Assembly: GCA_032718475.1 (NCBI GenBank)
Contig: JAUCBJ010002494.1
Coordinates: 1-60,781 of the forward strand
Length of the DNA: 60,781 nt
Origin: Nemertoderma westbladi
Taxonomy: Eukaryota; Xenacoelomorpha; Nemertodermatida; Nemertodermatidae
Reading direction: 5' to 3'
Of the stretch, positions 58,005-60,781 are shown piece by piece. The position numbers and the translations under genes were made by a program. Position 1 is the first letter of the stretch. The number at the start of each line of letters is the position of its first letter. The notes beneath the pieces were generated by a model that saw only the letters and a program-made list of their open reading frames with translations, was not told the DNA's origin and searched no databases.

Positions 58005-58665
58005 ACATGTATGGCATCATATCTGGCTCAAAATTAAATATTTGAAGTGGGGTTGCAATATTTAAAAATACTGCAAAATATTAACACAGTACAGTTTAAA
58101 TATTGACACAGTACAGTATAATATTAACACAGTACAGTTTAAATATTGACACAGTACAATATGAAATGACAATTAAATTCCCTCTACCCACACACATCCC
58201 ATTTGATTGGATATAAAGTGGAATTGTACTTGTACTGTGTAGTATTGCTGTAACTAAATCACTGTACTCCACTGTAGTATGCCTTAGTACAGCACTATAG
58301 GCCTACTACTATATTAAGGCAGTAAGGATAAGGAATGGTGTAGGGCACTGACATCTGTGTACTGGTGAGGTACATTGGATTAACTCCAATCAAATACAGT
58401 AGTATGTGTGGAGAGGGAAATTTGAATTGTCATTTCATATTGTACTGTGTCAATATTTAAACTGTACTGTGTCAATATTTAAACTGAACTGTGTCAATAT
58501 TGTACTTTGTCAATATTATATTGTACTGTGTCAATATTATATTGTAGCCTACTGTGTCAATATTTAAACTGAACTGTGTCAATATTTTGTAATTTTTTTA
58601 AATATTGCAACCCCACTTCAAGTATTGAATTTTGAGCCAGATATGATGCCATACACATGTGCAAT
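58005..58665. repeat. Foldback repeat with 20-bp tandem units
   Basis: The left arm (58005-58225: ACATGTATGGCATCATATCT, GGGGTTGCAATATTT, then repeats of TTTAAATATTGACACAGTAC) recurs inverted at 58375-58660. The right arm has more tandem copies of TACTGTGTCAATATTTAAAC (seven or so) than the left (about four). The central loop is about 150 bp. No coding capacity. Confidence 0.7.
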
Positions 58666-59071
58666 GTGGACAGTGCTGAAAGGCTAGGCAACCAATACAG
58701 AACCAAACTACTATGTTTGTATGTTGGATTGACTAAATTTCTAGTATCAATACTGCAATAAGCTAAACTTGGAACACCCCCCTTCTGCACGCCACTGCAC
58801 GGTGGAGAAGACGTTTCGGAAACGAAGCTACAGTTTGTCGCAGCCCCCAATGAAAAAAAAATAAACAAAAAGAAACAATAAGAAACATTTCCCGATTTTT
58901 ACCCGAATTCCCAAAGTTCCAGAATTTTACAAGAATATCAGAGTGTTTTATAATGGAGACCGCCGTGTAGTAACTAAATTTTGAAAAAAATAGAAGTCTT
59001 TTCCCAGAGAGGTCTGTTTTCGAGCAAAAGTCGGTACCCACTGGTACGTATTTAGCACATTACCTTTCACT

Positions 59072-59142
59072 AGGGAGGGGGCAAGCCCCCCCCCCCCAGA
59101 TGCCTGGGGAGGGGCAGATGCCCCCTTGCCCCCCCCTCCCTA
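59072..59142. repeat. GC-rich hairpin
   Basis: CTAGGGAGGGGGCAAG and CTTGCCCCCCCCTCCCTAG are inverse copies around a C/G-rich loop. It could be a tiny foldback or the terminus of a MITE; the adjacent GAACCGCCACTGATTC also resembles a common transposon end. Confidence 0.6.
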
Positions 59143-60781
59143 GAACCGCCACTGATTCTACTCACAGACACAGACTTTTATAGTTCCTGTCTGTCTGCCG
59201 CTAGGGGGCGAATTGTTAGAGCTCCAGTCATAGTGCTTAGCACGGTTTAATAAACTCTAAATTCATTAGGCCTATTTATTCATTACAGTCTGACAGTAAT
59301 ATTATAACAGTAAATGCAATGTATTCTATTTTCTAGTGAAATCAAATACCAAAAATATATTTATAATAGGTAATAATGTAATATTAATATAATATAATAG
59401 GTAATAAATATAATACTTGATGATCTTTTTTGGTGCCACATGTGGTGCTGCACCAAAATTAAAAATTTTCAAATTTTGGATGAAAATTACAAAAGTTGCC
59501 ATAACTCGAGAACGAAACAACTTATCGAAAAACTGATTTCAGTCACTGACTATTATTCATAATATAAGTATCATCGTGGTCTCTTTGAATACATAAGTAA
59601 TAAGACATAAGACCCCCCTTCTGCCCTTCACTTCAATTCAGTGTTCAATTCAGATTGTGTGTTACGCGTTAATTACTTCATCAAGGAAGACTTCCTCAAC
59701 CAGACAACCTCAGCCGGACAGCCGGACCGCTGCAGTTTATTCCCGTAGAACAGTAGAATTCCCGCAGCTTCAGCTTCCGACCCAATTCGACAACGAATTG
59801 CATTCACACTTTCGCGTCGCAGATACCGTAATCCGGTGCGATACACGTCTGCCCGACGTTCAACGCTTTCATTCCAACCCCAACATTCCAAGCCCCAATT
59901 TTTATGATTTGGCCCCCAAAGAAACCCTTTTCCTTGGGGAAATTCCCCCAGAACAAACACAATACAGTTGCAAAATGATTTAGAAATAAGTGATTGCCTA
60001 TATACTACTGTACTGGTATTTGGTCTTGCCTAATGCTTTCCAATGTAAAATTTGTAATGGAAGCCTATAGGAACGGACCAACTATCGGTAGTATCATACT
60101 CCTGGTATTTGGTCCGGTCTTAAGCAATCAGTTGGTTGTAAGTCATACTGATTGTACTGTAATGGAGCAAATACTTTTCGTGTTTCAATACGGCTTCATT
60201 AATTGATTTCATTCATTGGTGTGTTGAGGTAATCAGATGTGGTATTGGCAGATTGGAAGATCAACAGCTGGCCTTGCAGTACTGTAGGTACAGTTCATCT
60301 GGCACTAGCTAGTCATGTTCAGTACTACTAATTTTTAGCTGGATCAAATCATTAATTACAGGTCCTGACAGTTTGAATATGTGGACGAGATTAATTACAG
60401 TAAGTGTACAAGCAGGTAGTCTTTGCTGTAAGGTCAGAAGTTTTAATAACATTGCCATCCCCAGACCCCCCGAAAAAGTATTTGGTCCGCGGACCAAATA
60501 CCAGTATATGGCCACGAAAAGCGCGCCAGCCATGAATTTCATTGCGCGCCAACCATTCACCAAGAAATTTTGCAATTACTACGTACGAGTTTAACGTACT
60601 AATTACTAATGACTGTATTATATTGTAATAATTTATCAGTTTATACTGCAGCGGACCTACAGTACAGTACTGCTGCAGTATTAAAATATTAAAAGGCGAG
60701 CGTAGCGAGCAAAGAAATTTTGCAGAAATATTAAGATTAATACAGTATTAGTCAGATAGTAGGTCATAGGTCAACCAACTC
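59143..60781. other. Right end of window, no gene recognised
   Basis: AT-rich sequence. A 108-codon plus frame (59657-59983) has no recognisable domain. A TGGTATTTGGTC word occurs at about 60016 and 60103, and inverted at 60490. A perfect 24-bp palindrome lies at 60478-60501. Confidence 0.35.

Noticed and set aside
59657-59983. 108-codon frame as a gene
   Set aside because: No recognisable domain, no splice or promoter context, and a composition like the surrounding non-coding DNA.

Overview
The window reads as nuclear DNA of an animal, probably a marine invertebrate. The evidence is spliced, phase-consistent exons of an astacin metalloprotease, a DNA polymerase theta-type helicase, AT-rich intergenic sequence, and a very dense, mostly decayed population of metazoan transposons (Copia, BEL/Pao, Penelope-like, several LINE lineages, pogo-like and Tc1/mariner-like DNA elements, foldback elements, MITEs). 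I cannot name the species from sequence alone. No rRNA, CRISPR array or bacterial-style operon is present.

Layout. 1-7.5 kb: retroelement debris, comprising a gag-like protein with CCHC knuckles, an LTR-like repeat with a BEL/Pao-like gag, a minus-strand fragment with a Ulp1/SENP protease, and the 3' end of a Penelope-like element (GIY-YIG endonuclease). 8.0-9.5 kb: a hammerhead-ribozyme locus. A candidate minimal hammerhead lies at 8012-8050, followed by 3.4 identical 340-bp tandem repeats (8294-9463). Each complete junction carries a well-formed type I hammerhead placed between RNA polymerase III A and B boxes. This looks like an animal retrozyme. 9.8-30.6 kb: an astacin-family zinc metalloprotease on the plus strand, with four recognisable exons (9846-9959, 10274-10441, 13219-13388, 30403-30601). 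Its last visible intron has been inflated to 17 kb by a pogo-like DNA transposon (14.1-18.1 kb) and a 10.6-kb Copia element (18737-29316).

The Copia element has itself been invaded at least three times: a TA-flanked MITE in gag, a 4.4-kb TA-flanked transposon in the reverse transcriptase, and a foldback element in the 3' LTR with an ACCGGT target duplication. The 4.4-kb transposon contains a further insertion with a 13-bp target duplication, made of 677-bp tandem repeats. Each 677-bp repeat carries a second, unusual hammerhead-like core.

30.7-46.3 kb: LINE fragments and a minus-strand BEL/Pao element. The BEL/Pao element is split by a 6.0-kb element with about 430-bp terminal inverted repeats, which in turn contains LINE copies and an LTR. 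46.3-51.3 kb: a tRNA-derived SINE head, a hairpin MITE and a 60-bp minisatellite. 51.3-55.8 kb: a decayed Kelch-domain fragment abutting a 1387-codon uninterrupted frame for the helicase and central part of DNA polymerase theta (minus strand). The polymerase domain is not visible in the window. 56-60.8 kb: another LINE copy, foldbacks and palindromes.

The two host genes have no evident functional link. The most interesting signal is the cluster of three different hammerhead-like motifs associated with Penelope-like sequence and tandem repeats.
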